A stretch of 64,000 nt of DNA, from contig LVBV01000004.1 of assembly GCA_001604565.1 (NCBI GenBank), forward strand, positions 1 through 64,000, given 5' to 3'. Under the pieces are notes generated by a model. The model ran no database searches. It had not been told where the DNA came from and worked only from the letters and a program-made list of their open reading frames with translations. A program made the position numbers and the translations under genes. Positions 6,666 to 16,159 of this stretch are shown piece by piece (within the stretch, counting starts at the first letter, position 1; each line of letters starts with the position of its first letter). The DNA is from Puniceicoccales bacterium Verruco_01. Its GTDB lineage: Bacteria > Verrucomicrobiota > Verrucomicrobiia > Opitutales > Oceanipulchritudinaceae.

Positions 6666-9246
6666 GGACGCTTTCCGCGGCGGCCAGTTCCGGGCCGATC
6701 GTGAAATCGACGCAGGTCTCTCCCGCGAAGTGCGCGCGGGCGTAGAGGCGCGTATCCTCCGCGCCGATGGCGTCCACCTGCCGGTCGTACTGGGCGTTGG
6801 TCAGGATCGGCAGGTTGTAGAGGGCGTCGAGCAGGGCGCTGTTGGCCCTTGCGCCGATCGTCTGCGTGGCGAGGCGGCGGCGCGCCTTGAGACGGGTTTT
6901 GGCGCGCGCCAGCTCCGAAGTCGGAATGCCGCGTTGGGCCAGGTCCGCCAACACCTTGTCGAATTCCGCACGGACCGCTGCCGCGCTCTCGGGACGGGTG
7001 CCCGCGTAAAGGGTGAACATCCCGCTGCCCAGCCCCACCATCCGGCTTGCACCGACAAAGTAAGCCATGCCTTTCTCCTCGCGCACGGCCACGAAAAGCG
7101 GGCCCGACATGTCGCTCAGGTATTCGTCGAGAATTTCGGAAACGAGGTAGTCGTCCCCCCGGATGCCGGTTCCGGCGTAGCTGCGGTACACGATCGCCTG
7201 CTCGCGCTCCATGCGGACGGACATTTCCGTGCGGACGGGGCCGGCAAAGGGAGGCTCGGCGGGGACGAAGGGGGTGGAATCCATCCGCGCGAGGATCGCC
7301 TCCAGCTTCGGGACGAGACGATCGGGGTCGAAGGCGCCGCTTGCGGAAATGACCGCGTTCCCGGCCTTCACGAGGCGTTCGTAATGGGCCTGCATGTCGC
7401 GGACCGAGAGTCTTTCCAGCGCCTCAATGCTGCCATTGGCGGTGCGCGAGTAAGGATGCTCGCGGAAGAACGCGCGGCGCAGGAGCAGCCGTCCGCGCTC
7501 GGAAATGTCGTCCTCGTCCTCGCGGATCCGGGCAATCTGCCCGTCGCGCTCCACGGCGAAGGTTTCCTTGCAGAAGCGCGGGGAAAGGAGGGCCTCGCCG
7601 AAGAGGTCGAGCCCCTTGTCTAGGTCGCCCGAAAGAAGCTCCATCGCGATGCCAAAGGAGTTGTTCCCGCAGAATTCCTCCAGACGCCCGCCCGCCGCCT
7701 CGATGATGCGGGATACGCTCTCCGCGTCGCGGGAGGCGGTGTCGCGCGTGAGGAGGGTGGCCAATAGCGCCGTCGCCCCGGAGTTTTCCCGGGTCTCGTA
7801 CAAGGGCCCGCCGAGGCCGCCGTAGCGCAGGTGCACCTTCGGCAGGGTGGGGTCCGGCTGCAGGACGATCCGCGCGCCATTTGCGAGGATCCGGATCTCC
7901 GGCTCGGCTCGCTCGGCGCGGAGAAGGGCACCATGAGTGCGGTGCGCGGCACCCTCCGCGTCCAGCGAGACGCAAGTGATGCCGCTGTTCTTGAGATACC
8001 GCAGCCCCGCCTGCACCACGTCCGCGGGCGTCAGGGCGTCGAGGGCCAGAAAGTACTGGCGTGGGTAGAGAAGATCGCCCACCACCACTTCCGAGAGACC
8101 CAGACGCGAGGCGTGGCCGGAGACGGTCTTGCGGGCGTCGATCTCCCCCGCGAGGGCCATGCGTCGGACGCGGGCGAGGTCCTCGGCGGAAATCCCCTTC
8201 TTCAGCAGGGCTTCGATTTCCGCCTGCACGGCCTCCTCCACTTTTTCGGCGGAGCCGCTGTCGGCGGAATAGCTCACCCAGAAAAGTCCCTTTTTGCCGG
8301 GGTTCCAGCACGAGGCGTCGATCTCGCTCACGAGCTGCTTTTTCATCCGCAGGTTCTGCGAGAGAACGCTGCTTTCCCCTCCGCCCAGAATCGCCGCCAG
8401 CATGTCGAGGGCGGGGGAGTCCTCGTGGCCGATGCCGGGCACCTTCCATGCCATCGAGCCTCGGCAGAGGGTCACATCGCCGGTCATCCGGACGCGGCGA
8501 GGGGCCAGTTGGGGCGGTTCGCCCGGAATGACGGGGCTGGAGGACTGCGCGCGCGGCTCCTTGGCAAAGGTGTTTTCAAGGGCCAGTTCCAGCGCCTCCA
8601 GCTCCACGTCGCCCACGACGACGAGCGTCATGTTGTCCGGCGTGTAGCGGCTCTTGTAATAGGTGCGGATCGTCGCCGGGTCGATTGTGCGGAACTGCGC
8701 CTCGTGGCCGATGACGGGCAGGCGGTAGGGATGTGCGCGGTAGGCCGTCTCATACAGTCGTGCGAGGAGCCGCCGGTCCGGATCGTCGTTGTTCATGGCG
8801 ATCTCCCGCAGGATCACTTCCTTTTCCCGAGCCAGCTCGCCGTCGGCAAGGAGCGAGTGGAAGGCCATGTCGTGCAGCACGTCCATCGCCGTGGCGAAGC
8901 CCTCGCAAGGCGCCTCCACGTGAAAGACGGTGCGGTCGAAGGTGGTGTAGGCGTTGATGTCGCCGCCCGCCGCCTGCACCGCCGCCGTGATCTCCGGCGC
9001 GGTGCGGCGCGCCGTCCCCTTGAAGAGCATGTGCTCCAGATAGTGGGAAAGGCCGCTCCCGAGGTTCGGGGCCTCGTGAATGCTGCCGGTCTTCACCCAG
9101 AGCTGCACTGCGACAAGGCCCCCCGACACGCGCCGGTGGATCACCGTCAGACCGTTCGACAATAAAAAGCGCTCCAGCGGTGCGTCGAAGACCGGTGCGA
9201 GAAGGCCCATCGAACCTTCCGCGCTCTTTTCGATCCCGTGCTTCAT
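6637..9246 (-). CDS. M16 family zinc metallopeptidase (fused two-half form)
   Basis: An 869-residue protein made of two M16 halves of about 430 residues. The first half has the inverted zinc motif HYLEH (H68, E71, H72) and the downstream EKEVILREI segment with the third zinc ligand. The second half has no HxxEH, as expected for the structural half. Each half contains the glycine-rich, R/Y-containing substrate-binding region of the family. No signal peptide is visible, so it may be cytoplasmic or membrane-associated and degrade peptides. Its start codon overlaps the stop of the upstream gene (ATGA), so the two are translationally coupled. Confidence 0.92.
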   Translation of the reverse strand: MKHGIEKSAEGSMGLLAPVFDAPLERFLLSNGLTVIHRRVSGGLVAVQLWVKTGSIHEAPNLGSGLSHYLEHMLFKGTARRTAPEITAAVQAAGGDINAYTTFDRTVFHVEAPCEGFATAMDVLHDMAFHSLLADGELAREKEVILREIAMNNDDPDRRLLARLYETAYRAHPYRLPVIGHEAQFRTIDPATIRTYYKSRYTPDNMTLVVVGDVELEALELALENTFAKEPRAQSSSPVIPGEPPQLAPRRVRMTGDVTLCRGSMAWKVPGIGHEDSPALDMLAAILGGGESSVLSQNLRMKKQLVSEIDASCWNPGKKGLFWVSYSADSGSAEKVEEAVQAEIEALLKKGISAEDLARVRRMALAGEIDARKTVSGHASRLGLSEVVVGDLLYPRQYFLALDALTPADVVQAGLRYLKNSGITCVSLDAEGAAHRTHGALLRAERAEPEIRILANGARIVLQPDPTLPKVHLRYGGLGGPLYETRENSGATALLATLLTRDTASRDAESVSRIIEAAGGRLEEFCGNNSFGIAMELLSGDLDKGLDLFGEALLSPRFCKETFAVERDGQIARIREDEDDISERGRLLLRRAFFREHPYSRTANGSIEALERLSVRDMQAHYERLVKAGNAVISASGAFDPDRLVPKLEAILARMDSTPFVPAEPPFAGPVRTEMSVRMEREQAIVYRSYAGTGIRGDDYLVSEILDEYLSDMSGPLFVAVREEKGMAYFVGASRMVGLGSGMFTLYAGTRPESAAAVRAEFDKVLADLAQRGIPTSELARAKTRLKARRRLATQTIGARANSALLDALYNLPILTNAQYDRQVDAIGAEDTRLYARAHFAGETCVDFTIGPELAAAESVLTSAPERPR

Positions 9247-9671
9247 GACTGGTGCTGTGTGTTCCCCTTGCGGGAAGGTGGGAGGAACGGTTCGACGAAA
9301 GCTTCCCGGAAATCGTAACAGTCGTCGAAGTCGTGGATCGAGTCACTGTCGGTCTTGCCGAAGACCCCGTACTCCACGAGGTTGAAGACGATTTCTCCGA
9401 AGTCGTGGCCGCTGTGCACGCCCCAGGCCTCGAAAAGCGGCATCGTCATCGGCCCATACTGCTTGAGGGCGTACTCGCGGATGCCCTCCAGCAGCTCGCG
9501 TCCGGAGACGTGCGGACTCTTGCGGGCGGCGTCGCGCGCGGCGAGGGTTTCGTTCGTGTGATCGAGCGCCGCACGGATGAAATCGTACGCGGCGCGATCG
9601 TAACGGGAGTCGTTCTTCACGATCACCGCCACCACTTCGCCGAGGTCCTTGCCGTGAAAGGATTCGCTCAA
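9243..9671 (-). CDS. Minf_1886 family protein (Verrucomicrobia/Planctomycetes-restricted)
   Basis: A 142-residue protein recognised from its pattern: a YDRAAYDFIRAALDHT segment, then SGRELLEGIREYAL, then GxMxxxLFEAWGVHSGxDFGEIVFNLVE. This matches the Minf_1886 family, whose function is unknown and which is described as limited to Verrucomicrobia and Planctomycetes. It is therefore the best taxonomic marker in the window. Its stop overlaps the start of the M16 peptidase by 4 bp, suggesting a shared role or at least shared expression. It is transcribed away from miaB. Confidence 0.85.
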   Translation of the reverse strand: MSESFHGKDLGEVVAVIVKNDSRYDRAAYDFIRAALDHTNETLAARDAARKSPHVSGRELLEGIREYALKQYGPMTMPLFEAWGVHSGHDFGEIVFNLVEYGVFGKTDSDSIHDFDDCYDFREAFVEPFLPPSRKGNTQHQS

Positions 9672-9776
9672 GGGGTAAATTCAGGTGCTTTTCCAAGTAT
9701 CGGTTGCACAACCGTTGCGGTAAAGCCTTTTCCCGGGCTTGAAAGAGGGGCGCGGACCTGCTTTGCCTGTTCGGAC

Positions 9777-11129
9777 ATGCCGGGGAAAAGAGTCCACATA
9801 CGCACGTACGGGTGCCAGATGAACGAGCGCGACAGCGAGGCGCTCGCGGCGCTGCTGGCGCTCTCTGGTTACGAAGTCGTGGAGGACGAGGCCGCGGCGG
9901 ACGTGATTCTCCTGAATACCTGCGCGGTACGCGAGGCCGCCGAGGTGAAGGCCATCGGCAAGGCGCGGCACCTTCTGGAGCACCGGGAGGAAACCCCGCA
10001 GCTCAAGGTGGGGATCCTTGGCTGCATGGCGCAGAACCGGGGCAGAGGGCTCCTCAAAAACCTGCCGGGCCTCGACTTGATTGTCGGCACCCAGCAGATC
10101 CACCACATCCCGGAGATGCTGGACCAGCTCTTCGCACAGAGGGATACGGGAAAGGCCCTTGTGGAACTTTCCAGTGAGGAGGGCTCGCAGAACGCGATTT
10201 CCCGCCACACGCCGGGGAAAAAGCCCTGCGCCTTCGTCAGCATCATGCAGGGCTGCAACATGCGCTGCGCCTACTGCATCGTCCCGAAGACGCGCGGGCG
10301 CGAACGTTGCCGCCCGCTCGCGGACATCGTGGCGGAATGCCGCGCCCTGGCCGCTTCCGGCACGCGCGAGGTGACGCTGCTCGGCCAGATCGTGACAAGC
10401 TACGGGCGGCGCGAGATGCCGGTTGTCGGCGGCAAAAGCCCCTTCGTGCAGCTTCTGGAGGCCGTCGCCGCGATAGCCGGGATCGAGCGCATCCGCTTCA
10501 CGAGCCCGCATCCGCGCGGCTTCCGGCGCGACCTTGCCGAGGCTTTTCGCGACATTCCCAAGCTCATGCCCGCCGTCCATCTGCCCGTGCAGAGCGGGAG
10601 TGACCGCATCCTCAAGGCGATGAACCGGCCCTACACGGCGGAAAAGTACCTGGAAATCGTCGCGATGCTGCGGGACGCCGTGCCGGACATCTGCATTTCG
10701 ACGGACGCGATTGTGGGCTTCCCCGGGGAGACCGAGGAGGACTTCCGCGCCACGGCGGAGCTTTTCGAGGCCGTGCGCTTCGACATGGCCTACGTCTTCA
10801 AATACAGCCCGCGCCCGGGCTCTCCGCTGGACGCCGCGGCGGACGACGTGCCCGAGGCGGTGAAGGAGACGCGCTGCAACGCCCTCCTCGACATCATGGG
10901 CCGCCATTCCCTCGCACGGAACCAAAGCTACGTCGGCAAGGTGGAGAAGGTCCTCGTGGAAGGCCCGGCCCGGCGCGGCGAGGGACGCCTGATGGGGCAC
11001 AACCCCGGCGCGCGCAAGGTGGTGTTTTCGGGCGGCGCGGACCTTGTGGGAAAGATCGTCCCCGTCCGGATCGACTCCGCCACAGTGACCACACTTGAGG
11101 GTTCCCTGCAATTGCCCCTCCCGTCCTAA
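9777..11129 (+). CDS. miaB: tRNA-2-methylthio-N6-dimethylallyladenosine synthase MiaB
   Basis: A 450-residue radical-SAM methylthiotransferase that modifies A37 of tRNAs reading UNN codons. The N-terminal domain has the three auxiliary-cluster cysteines C13 (YGCQMN), C49 (NTCAVRE) and C83 (GCMAQ). The radical-SAM cluster cysteines are C160, C164 and C167 (CNMRCAYC). A TRAM RNA-binding domain follows from about residue 380. The start at 9777 is chosen because it places MPGKRVHIRTYGCQMN at the normal N-terminus; the frame stays open further upstream, but that region is not conserved. It is divergent from the Minf_1886 gene. Confidence 0.95.
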   Translation: MPGKRVHIRTYGCQMNERDSEALAALLALSGYEVVEDEAAADVILLNTCAVREAAEVKAIGKARHLLEHREETPQLKVGILGCMAQNRGRGLLKNLPGLDLIVGTQQIHHIPEMLDQLFAQRDTGKALVELSSEEGSQNAISRHTPGKKPCAFVSIMQGCNMRCAYCIVPKTRGRERCRPLADIVAECRALAASGTREVTLLGQIVTSYGRREMPVVGGKSPFVQLLEAVAAIAGIERIRFTSPHPRGFRRDLAEAFRDIPKLMPAVHLPVQSGSDRILKAMNRPYTAEKYLEIVAMLRDAVPDICISTDAIVGFPGETEEDFRATAELFEAVRFDMAYVFKYSPRPGSPLDAAADDVPEAVKETRCNALLDIMGRHSLARNQSYVGKVEKVLVEGPARRGEGRLMGHNPGARKVVFSGGADLVGKIVPVRIDSATVTTLEGSLQLPLPS

Positions 11130-11181
11130 ATTTGAGATTTCTCTTGCCGCGTTTATTGTCGCATCGGAAGGAGATTTTCCG

Positions 11182-11400
11182 ATGCATCGTCGTCCCGTCA
11201 TTTCCGTCGCCATCACCTCCATCGGCTACGATCCCGTGTCGAGGCGCCTGGAGATCGAACTCCACGATGGTCGCGTTCTGGAATACTCCTGCGTGTCGGA
11301 AGTCGTGTACGACGCGCTGCTGGAGGCGGAATCCCGCATCGAATTCGTCCACAACAAGCTCGACGGACGCTTCCCGATGCGCGAGATCGCGTCGCGGTAG
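11182..11400 (+). CDS. KTSC domain protein
   Basis: A 72-residue protein that is nearly all one KTSC domain, a small fold also found at the C-terminus of some lysyl-tRNA synthetases. The family pattern is visible: SIGYDPVSRRLEIEL, then GRVLEYSCVSEVVYDALL, then a final FVHNKLDGRFPMREI. The start is supported by a clear Shine-Dalgarno (AAGGAG at 11168-11173) at good spacing, unusual in this window. The function is unknown; an RNA- or protein-binding role is a guess. It lies 52 bp after miaB. Confidence 0.8.
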   Translation: MHRRPVISVAITSIGYDPVSRRLEIELHDGRVLEYSCVSEVVYDALLEAESRIEFVHNKLDGRFPMREIASR

Positions 11401-11410
11401 CGTTTTCCGT

Positions 11411-12826
11411 TCAATCTTGCGGGCTCTTTTCCTTCAGACGGTAGCGGAGGTAGTCGCGCGGGACGCCGAGGAGCCGTGCCGCCGCGCTCACGTTGCCGCC
11501 GGTTTGGGCGAGGGCGTGGTTGATGAGACGGAGAATGGCCGCTTCCAGATCGAACCCGCCGCCTTCCGGGAAAGAGAAGGATTCGTTGAACCAGTCGTTC
11601 TGCGCGGCCTTCGCCGGAGAGTCGGCAATGCCGTTAGAACCGATGGAAAGCCCGGAAAGATCCAGTTTCCCCGTGCCGAGGGAAAGGACCACGGCCCGCT
11701 CCAGCTCGTGGGAAAGTTCGCGGATGTTGCCCGGCCAGCCGCAGGAGAGAAGGCGCTCGCGGTTCTCCGCCGTGAGGACTGGCGCGGGAATGCGGTACTT
11801 GCGCGCGAGCTTCGCGAGGATATGCCCCGCAAGGACAGCGATGTCGCCGCCCCAGCTCCGCAATGGCGGGAGGCTGATGCGCAGAAGATCGAGGCGGTGG
11901 TACAGATCCTCGCGGAATTCACCCTTTTCCGCGAGCGAGCGCAGATCGCGGTTCGAGGCGGTGATGAGATGGACGTTCACCGCAATGTCGCGGCTCGCCC
12001 CCACGCGGCGGATGTGTCCCTCCTCCACGGCCTTCAGCACCTTCGCCTGCGTGGGAAGGGATAGGCTCGGGATCTCGTCGAGGAAGAGCGTGCCGCCGTC
12101 CGCCGCCTCGAAGAGGCCGATCCGCGCGCCCCGGGCGTCGGTGAAGGCGCCCTTCTCGTGCCCGAAGAGCTCGCTCTCGGCAAGGGCCTCCGGCAGTGCG
12201 GAACAGTTGACGTCCACGAAGGGCTTTTCCGCGCGCGGGCCGTGGTCGTGCAGCCAGCGGGCGACGCTCGTCTTGCCCGTGCCGGTCTCGCCCTCGATGA
12301 GGACGGGGGGCAGGTTTTCGGACAGGCGCGAGGCGGCCTGCATAATCACTTCCAGCCTCTGGCGCACCGGCTCCATCGCCGTGCCGAAATAGAGACCCTC
12401 GTCGGCCTCGCGCCGACTCGTCTTGTATTCGGTGAGGCGCTTCGCCTGCCCGGTCTTGCGCGCACGGGCGAGGATCAGGGCCAGCACCTCCGGATCGACG
12501 GGCTTGGGCAAAAAGTCCGCCGCGCCGAGCTTCATCGCCTCCACCGCGTTCTTCACGGAATCCTCCGCGGTCATAACGATGACGCTCGTCGCCTCGCCGA
12601 AGACTTTTTCACGCAAGAGATCCAGACCCGAGCCGTCCGGCAGGTTGATGTCCAAAATCGCGTAGTCGAAAGGGATCGACGCGGCGAGGCGGCGCGCCTC
12701 GGCGAGGGTTCCCACGGCGCTTGCGGAGGCTCCCTGCTTTTCCAGATACGCGGCAAGGCGGCGGCGTAGGAACGTTTCGTCCTCCAGCAATAGAACCTCG
12801 GCCCCTTCCAGCGGTTTTTGCGGCAT
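11411..12826 (-). CDS. NtrC-family sigma-54-dependent response regulator
   Basis: A 471-residue enhancer-binding protein. The receiver has E15/D16, phosphoacceptor D59, T86 and K108. The AAA+ domain has Walker A GETGTGKT (179-186), the sigma-54 contact loop GAFTDA (226-231; the more common form is GAFTGA) and Walker B GGTLFLDE. A Fis-type helix-turn-helix follows (AQTGGNVSAAARLLGV, about 440-455). The start at 12826 begins the receiver cleanly. No sensor kinase gene adjoins it, so it is an orphan here. It is divergent from the dsbD-like gene. Confidence 0.93.
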   Translation of the reverse strand: MPQKPLEGAEVLLLEDETFLRRRLAAYLEKQGASASAVGTLAEARRLAASIPFDYAILDINLPDGSGLDLLREKVFGEATSVIVMTAEDSVKNAVEAMKLGAADFLPKPVDPEVLALILARARKTGQAKRLTEYKTSRREADEGLYFGTAMEPVRQRLEVIMQAASRLSENLPPVLIEGETGTGKTSVARWLHDHGPRAEKPFVDVNCSALPEALAESELFGHEKGAFTDARGARIGLFEAADGGTLFLDEIPSLSLPTQAKVLKAVEEGHIRRVGASRDIAVNVHLITASNRDLRSLAEKGEFREDLYHRLDLLRISLPPLRSWGGDIAVLAGHILAKLARKYRIPAPVLTAENRERLLSCGWPGNIRELSHELERAVVLSLGTGKLDLSGLSIGSNGIADSPAKAAQNDWFNESFSFPEGGGFDLEAAILRLINHALAQTGGNVSAAARLLGVPRDYLRYRLKEKSPQD

Positions 12827-12923
12827 GGGCTCCAGATTATGCGTACCGCCCCGTCGCAGGCAAACCAACGCTGCGGAACCGATTCGATTGGAATAGCGCG
12901 GTGTTCCCGGCTATCGAAGAGGG

Positions 12924-15071
12924 GTGAGCCTGTTGCGGAGCGTTCTTCTTTTTGCGGCATTCCTCGCCGGAATGGCGACGACCCTCCGTGCGGAGGCGGT
13001 CCGCGACGGAGCGGTGACTCTGGAACTGGTGCCGCGCTATCAATCCGTGCAGCCGGGAAGATCATCCCTCGTGATCCTCCGGATGAGCCACGACGCAGGC
13101 TGGCACAGTTACTGGACCAGCAGCACGACCGGCTATCCGACGACGATCTCTCTTTCCGCAAACGGCGCGCCGCTTTCGGCCTCCGTCACCTGGCCGGTGC
13201 CGAAGGTTCACGAGCAGGGCGGCATCGTCGATTACGTGTACGAGGGCTCCGTCGCGATTACGCTCATATTCTTCACACCGGAGGGTCTCAAACCGGGGGA
13301 CACGCTGCACCTGTCGGCGGAAGTGAACTGGCTCATGTGCAAGGAGGAATGCGTCCCGGGGCACGCGACGGTTTCCCTCGACATTCCCGTCGCGGCGACG
13401 GCACCAATACCGGGCGTCGCCGGCGAAGCGTTATTCGGCAAGGCACTGCGCGAGAGTCCCGGAGTCGCCTATGGTTGGGAGTTTTCCGCGTACCACGAAG
13501 GTGACGTGGTGCATCTCTACGCCACGATGCCGAGGCTTGTTCACGAAAAACCGGGCGAACTCTACTTCTTTTCCGCCGACGGCAGCATCGTCGCGACGCC
13601 CACACAGCCGCAGAAATGGCATGGCGACCGGCTGGTGGAGCTCACCCTCCAGCTTTCCCGCTACGCGCCGCGCGATATGGCCAGACTCACTGGCGTCCTT
13701 TCCGCATCCGACCTCTTCCGGGCTCCGATGGACACGGAATTGAAACTTGCTTCGCACGGAGCCGCGCTCGATCTGCCGCTGGAAGCGCCGGCGAGGGCTG
13801 CGACCGGTCTCTTCGCGGCGCTCCTTTTCGGGGTTATGGGCGGATTGATCCTGAACCTCATGCCCTGCGTCTTCCCGATCCTCGGGATCAAGGTGATGAG
13901 CTTTGCGGCGCAGGCGGGGAGGGGACGGCGCGCCATCCTCGCCCACGCGGCGGTTTTTACGGGCGGCGTTCTGGCGGCGCTCTGGACTCTTGCGGGCGTC
14001 GTCCTTGCCCTGCGCGGGGCGGGCGAGGCGGTGGGCTGGGGCTTCCAGCTCCAGAACCCGTACGTGATCTTCCTCGGCATCGTTTTCTTCCTTCTCTTCG
14101 GTCTCAATATGCTGGGGGTGTATGAGATCGGCATGAGCGCGGGGGCCGTCGGCGGAAAATTCGAGGGCCGCGCGGGGCTGCGCGGAGCCTTCCTTTCGGG
14201 CCTTGTGGCCGTGGTCGTCGCGACGCCCTGCTCGGCGCCCTTCCTTGGAACCGCCGTGGGTTACGCCTTCACGAAAGGTCCGCTCGTTTTTTTGGCGATC
14301 TTCACGGCGGTCGGGCTCGGCTTCTCGCTCCCGTACTTCCTCCTTGCCGCGTTTCCGAGGCTCCTCGCCTTCCTGCCGAGGCCGGGAATGTGGATGGTGC
14401 GGCTCAGGCAGGTCCTTTCGCTCCTTCTCTTCGCGACGGTGGCGTATCTCATTTGGATTCTGTGGGCGTTCGGGGAGAGCGGCATCGTCGCAATCGCGGC
14501 CTCGCTCGTTTTCGCGACGCTGGCGGCGATCCTCTACGGTCGCTTTTCCGAGCCGGTCCGCAGCCGCCGGACGAAATTTCTCGGAATCGGCGCGGCGGGG
14601 ATACTCCTTGCCCTTGCTCTGGCAGTCGGCTGGCCGCGCGGGACAGCCGGAGAGACTTCACCGGACGCCGCGCTTTCGGAAACGCAGGTTCCGGCCTTCG
14701 CGCGCCAGAGCGATTCCCCGCGCTTGACAAAATGGGAACCCGGCTTGGCGGAGCGTCTTGCGGCGAGCGGAAGTGTGGTTTACGTGGATTTCACCGCGCG
14801 CTGGTGCGCGACGTGTCAGGTGAACAAGAAGCTCGTCTTCTCCTCCGCCGAGGTGCGGGACTACTTTGCCAAATACGGAATTATCGTTCTGGAGGCGGAC
14901 TGGACGCGTCGCGACGAACGCATCACTTCGGAACTGGCCCGGCGCGGACGCTTTGCCGTGCCCTACAACGTGATTTACGCCCCCGGTCGCGAGCCTGTGG
15001 AGCTCCCCACGGTGCTGACGCCCGGCATCGTCCTCGACGCCCTGCGGAAGCTCGAAGAATCCGGAAAATAG
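12924..15071 (+). CDS. dsbD: DsbD-type thiol:disulfide interchange protein
   Basis: A 715-residue transmembrane reductase that passes electrons from cytoplasmic thioredoxin to the periplasm. In order it has a GTG start, a signal peptide (about residues 1-22), a periplasmic alpha domain with a cysteine pair (C139, C143), a multi-helix membrane domain (about 290-580) with cysteines in MPCVFPI and ATPCSAP, and a C-terminal thioredoxin domain with WCATC (C628, C631). All redox cysteines expected of DsbD/ScsB are present. It probably serves cytochrome c maturation or disulfide repair. It is divergent from the NtrC-type regulator gene. Confidence 0.93.
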   Translation: MSLLRSVLLFAAFLAGMATTLRAEAVRDGAVTLELVPRYQSVQPGRSSLVILRMSHDAGWHSYWTSSTTGYPTTISLSANGAPLSASVTWPVPKVHEQGGIVDYVYEGSVAITLIFFTPEGLKPGDTLHLSAEVNWLMCKEECVPGHATVSLDIPVAATAPIPGVAGEALFGKALRESPGVAYGWEFSAYHEGDVVHLYATMPRLVHEKPGELYFFSADGSIVATPTQPQKWHGDRLVELTLQLSRYAPRDMARLTGVLSASDLFRAPMDTELKLASHGAALDLPLEAPARAATGLFAALLFGVMGGLILNLMPCVFPILGIKVMSFAAQAGRGRRAILAHAAVFTGGVLAALWTLAGVVLALRGAGEAVGWGFQLQNPYVIFLGIVFFLLFGLNMLGVYEIGMSAGAVGGKFEGRAGLRGAFLSGLVAVVVATPCSAPFLGTAVGYAFTKGPLVFLAIFTAVGLGFSLPYFLLAAFPRLLAFLPRPGMWMVRLRQVLSLLLFATVAYLIWILWAFGESGIVAIAASLVFATLAAILYGRFSEPVRSRRTKFLGIGAAGILLALALAVGWPRGTAGETSPDAALSETQVPAFARQSDSPRLTKWEPGLAERLAASGSVVYVDFTARWCATCQVNKKLVFSSAEVRDYFAKYGIIVLEADWTRRDERITSELARRGRFAVPYNVIYAPGREPVELPTVLTPGIVLDALRKLEESGK

Positions 15072-15201
15072 CGGAAAACCCGATGAAGACCGTTTCCGGA
15101 AGGTGGCGTGCAAATGTGGGAACAAACCGGAGGTTGTCCGGAGGCAGATTTCCTGCGCAGACTCCCACAAGTTTCCTCAGGCAACCTCAACCCCAACGAT
15201 C

Positions 15202-16041
15202 ATGAAATCCTCCCGTCTTTTCCTTGGCCTAGTCGCGGGCGCCGCTGCGCTTGCCTTCCTTGCACCGGCCCCCGCCCTTGCGGACCACATGCCTTTCCCG
15301 CCGTGGAACGAGAACGGGCGCATCGGCCATCAGGACCTGCTCGCCAAGACGAAGCTGGGCAAGGTGGACGTGTACTTCGCGGGGGATTCCATCACGCGGC
15401 GCTGGGGGTCTTTGGACTATCCCGCATACCTCGCCAACTGGAACGAGAACTTTTACGGCTGGAACTGCGCGGACTTTGCCTGGGGCGGGGACTCCACCCA
15501 CCAGATTCTCTGGCGCCTGCAAAACGGCGAATTCGAGGGGATGCGCCCGAAGGTGATCGTGCTCCTTGCCGGGACGAACAACATCGACAAGGGGCAGCGG
15601 CCCGGCTGCGCCGAGGACGCGGCGGAGGGCATCGAGGCGATCGTCGCGTACTTCCGCGCCCACGCTCCGGACGCCGTCATCATCCTGAACGCCATCTTCC
15701 CGCGCAACGACAGCCCGGCCAGCAATCCGCTCATCGCACAGGTGAACGAGCGCATCAAGAAGCTGGCCGATGGGGAGCACGTGCGCTGGCTGGACATCAC
15801 CACGCAGCTCGCCGACGAGAACGGGATCCTCCATCCGGCTCTGACGATGGACGGCCTGCATCCTTCGCTCGCGGGCTACAAAATCTGGGCGGCAAACCTC
15901 ACGCCGATTCTTGAGGAACTGCTCGGGCCGCGCGCCAGCGTGGACATGGCTCCGCCGCCGACCGGCGACCCCTCCGGCTTGAAGAACCTCACCCCCGCGA
16001 CCCTCGCCGACCGGCCCGCCGAAGTGACGGACAAGCGGTAA
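15202..16041 (+). CDS. Secreted SGNH/GDSL esterase
   Basis: A 279-residue SGNH hydrolase with a signal peptide ending near ALA-27. Block I is GDSI (catalytic S63), block III is GTNN (124-127) and block V is DGLHP (D217, H220); the oxyanion glycine falls in WGGDS. This subgroup includes platelet-activating-factor acetylhydrolase-like and carbohydrate acetylesterases. Given the glycosidases in the window, deacetylation of a polysaccharide is plausible. A 7-bp inverted repeat (TGTGGGA 15115-15121, TCCCACA 15163-15169) lies in its leader. An intrinsic terminator follows the gene. Confidence 0.9.
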   Translation: MKSSRLFLGLVAGAAALAFLAPAPALADHMPFPPWNENGRIGHQDLLAKTKLGKVDVYFAGDSITRRWGSLDYPAYLANWNENFYGWNCADFAWGGDSTHQILWRLQNGEFEGMRPKVIVLLAGTNNIDKGQRPGCAEDAAEGIEAIVAYFRAHAPDAVIILNAIFPRNDSPASNPLIAQVNERIKKLADGEHVRWLDITTQLADENGILHPALTMDGLHPSLAGYKIWAANLTPILEELLGPRASVDMAPPPTGDPSGLKNLTPATLADRPAEVTDKR

Positions 16042-16065
16042 AAACTCTTTCGCGCTCATTTTCAG

Positions 16066-16098
16066 GCGGACGCTCGCGAGGGAGTCCGCTTTTTTATT
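16066..16098 (+). terminator. Intrinsic terminator after the SGNH esterase
   Basis: The stem GCGGAC (16066-16071) pairs with GTCCGC (16084-16089) and is followed directly by a run of Ts (16090-16095). It separates the esterase from the membrane protein/regulator operon. Confidence 0.75.
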
Positions 16099-16159
16099 CT
16101 CATGTAGAAGAGGATGTTATGATTCTTTCAGGCGACAAAAAGAATGCTATGATTGACTA

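Noticed and set aside
9252-9776. An N-terminal extension of MiaB by 175 residues in the same open frame
   Set aside because: The extension overlaps the Minf_1886 gene on the other strand and is not MiaB-like. The conserved N-terminus begins at ATG 9777.
9681-11222. A long minus-strand frame opposite miaB
   Set aside because: It covers the whole miaB coding region in antisense and lacks family features; miaB has all six cluster cysteines.
15060-15100. A terminator after the dsbD-like gene (TCCGGAAA/TTTCCGGA)
   Set aside because: The loop is 25 nt and no T-run follows the second arm.
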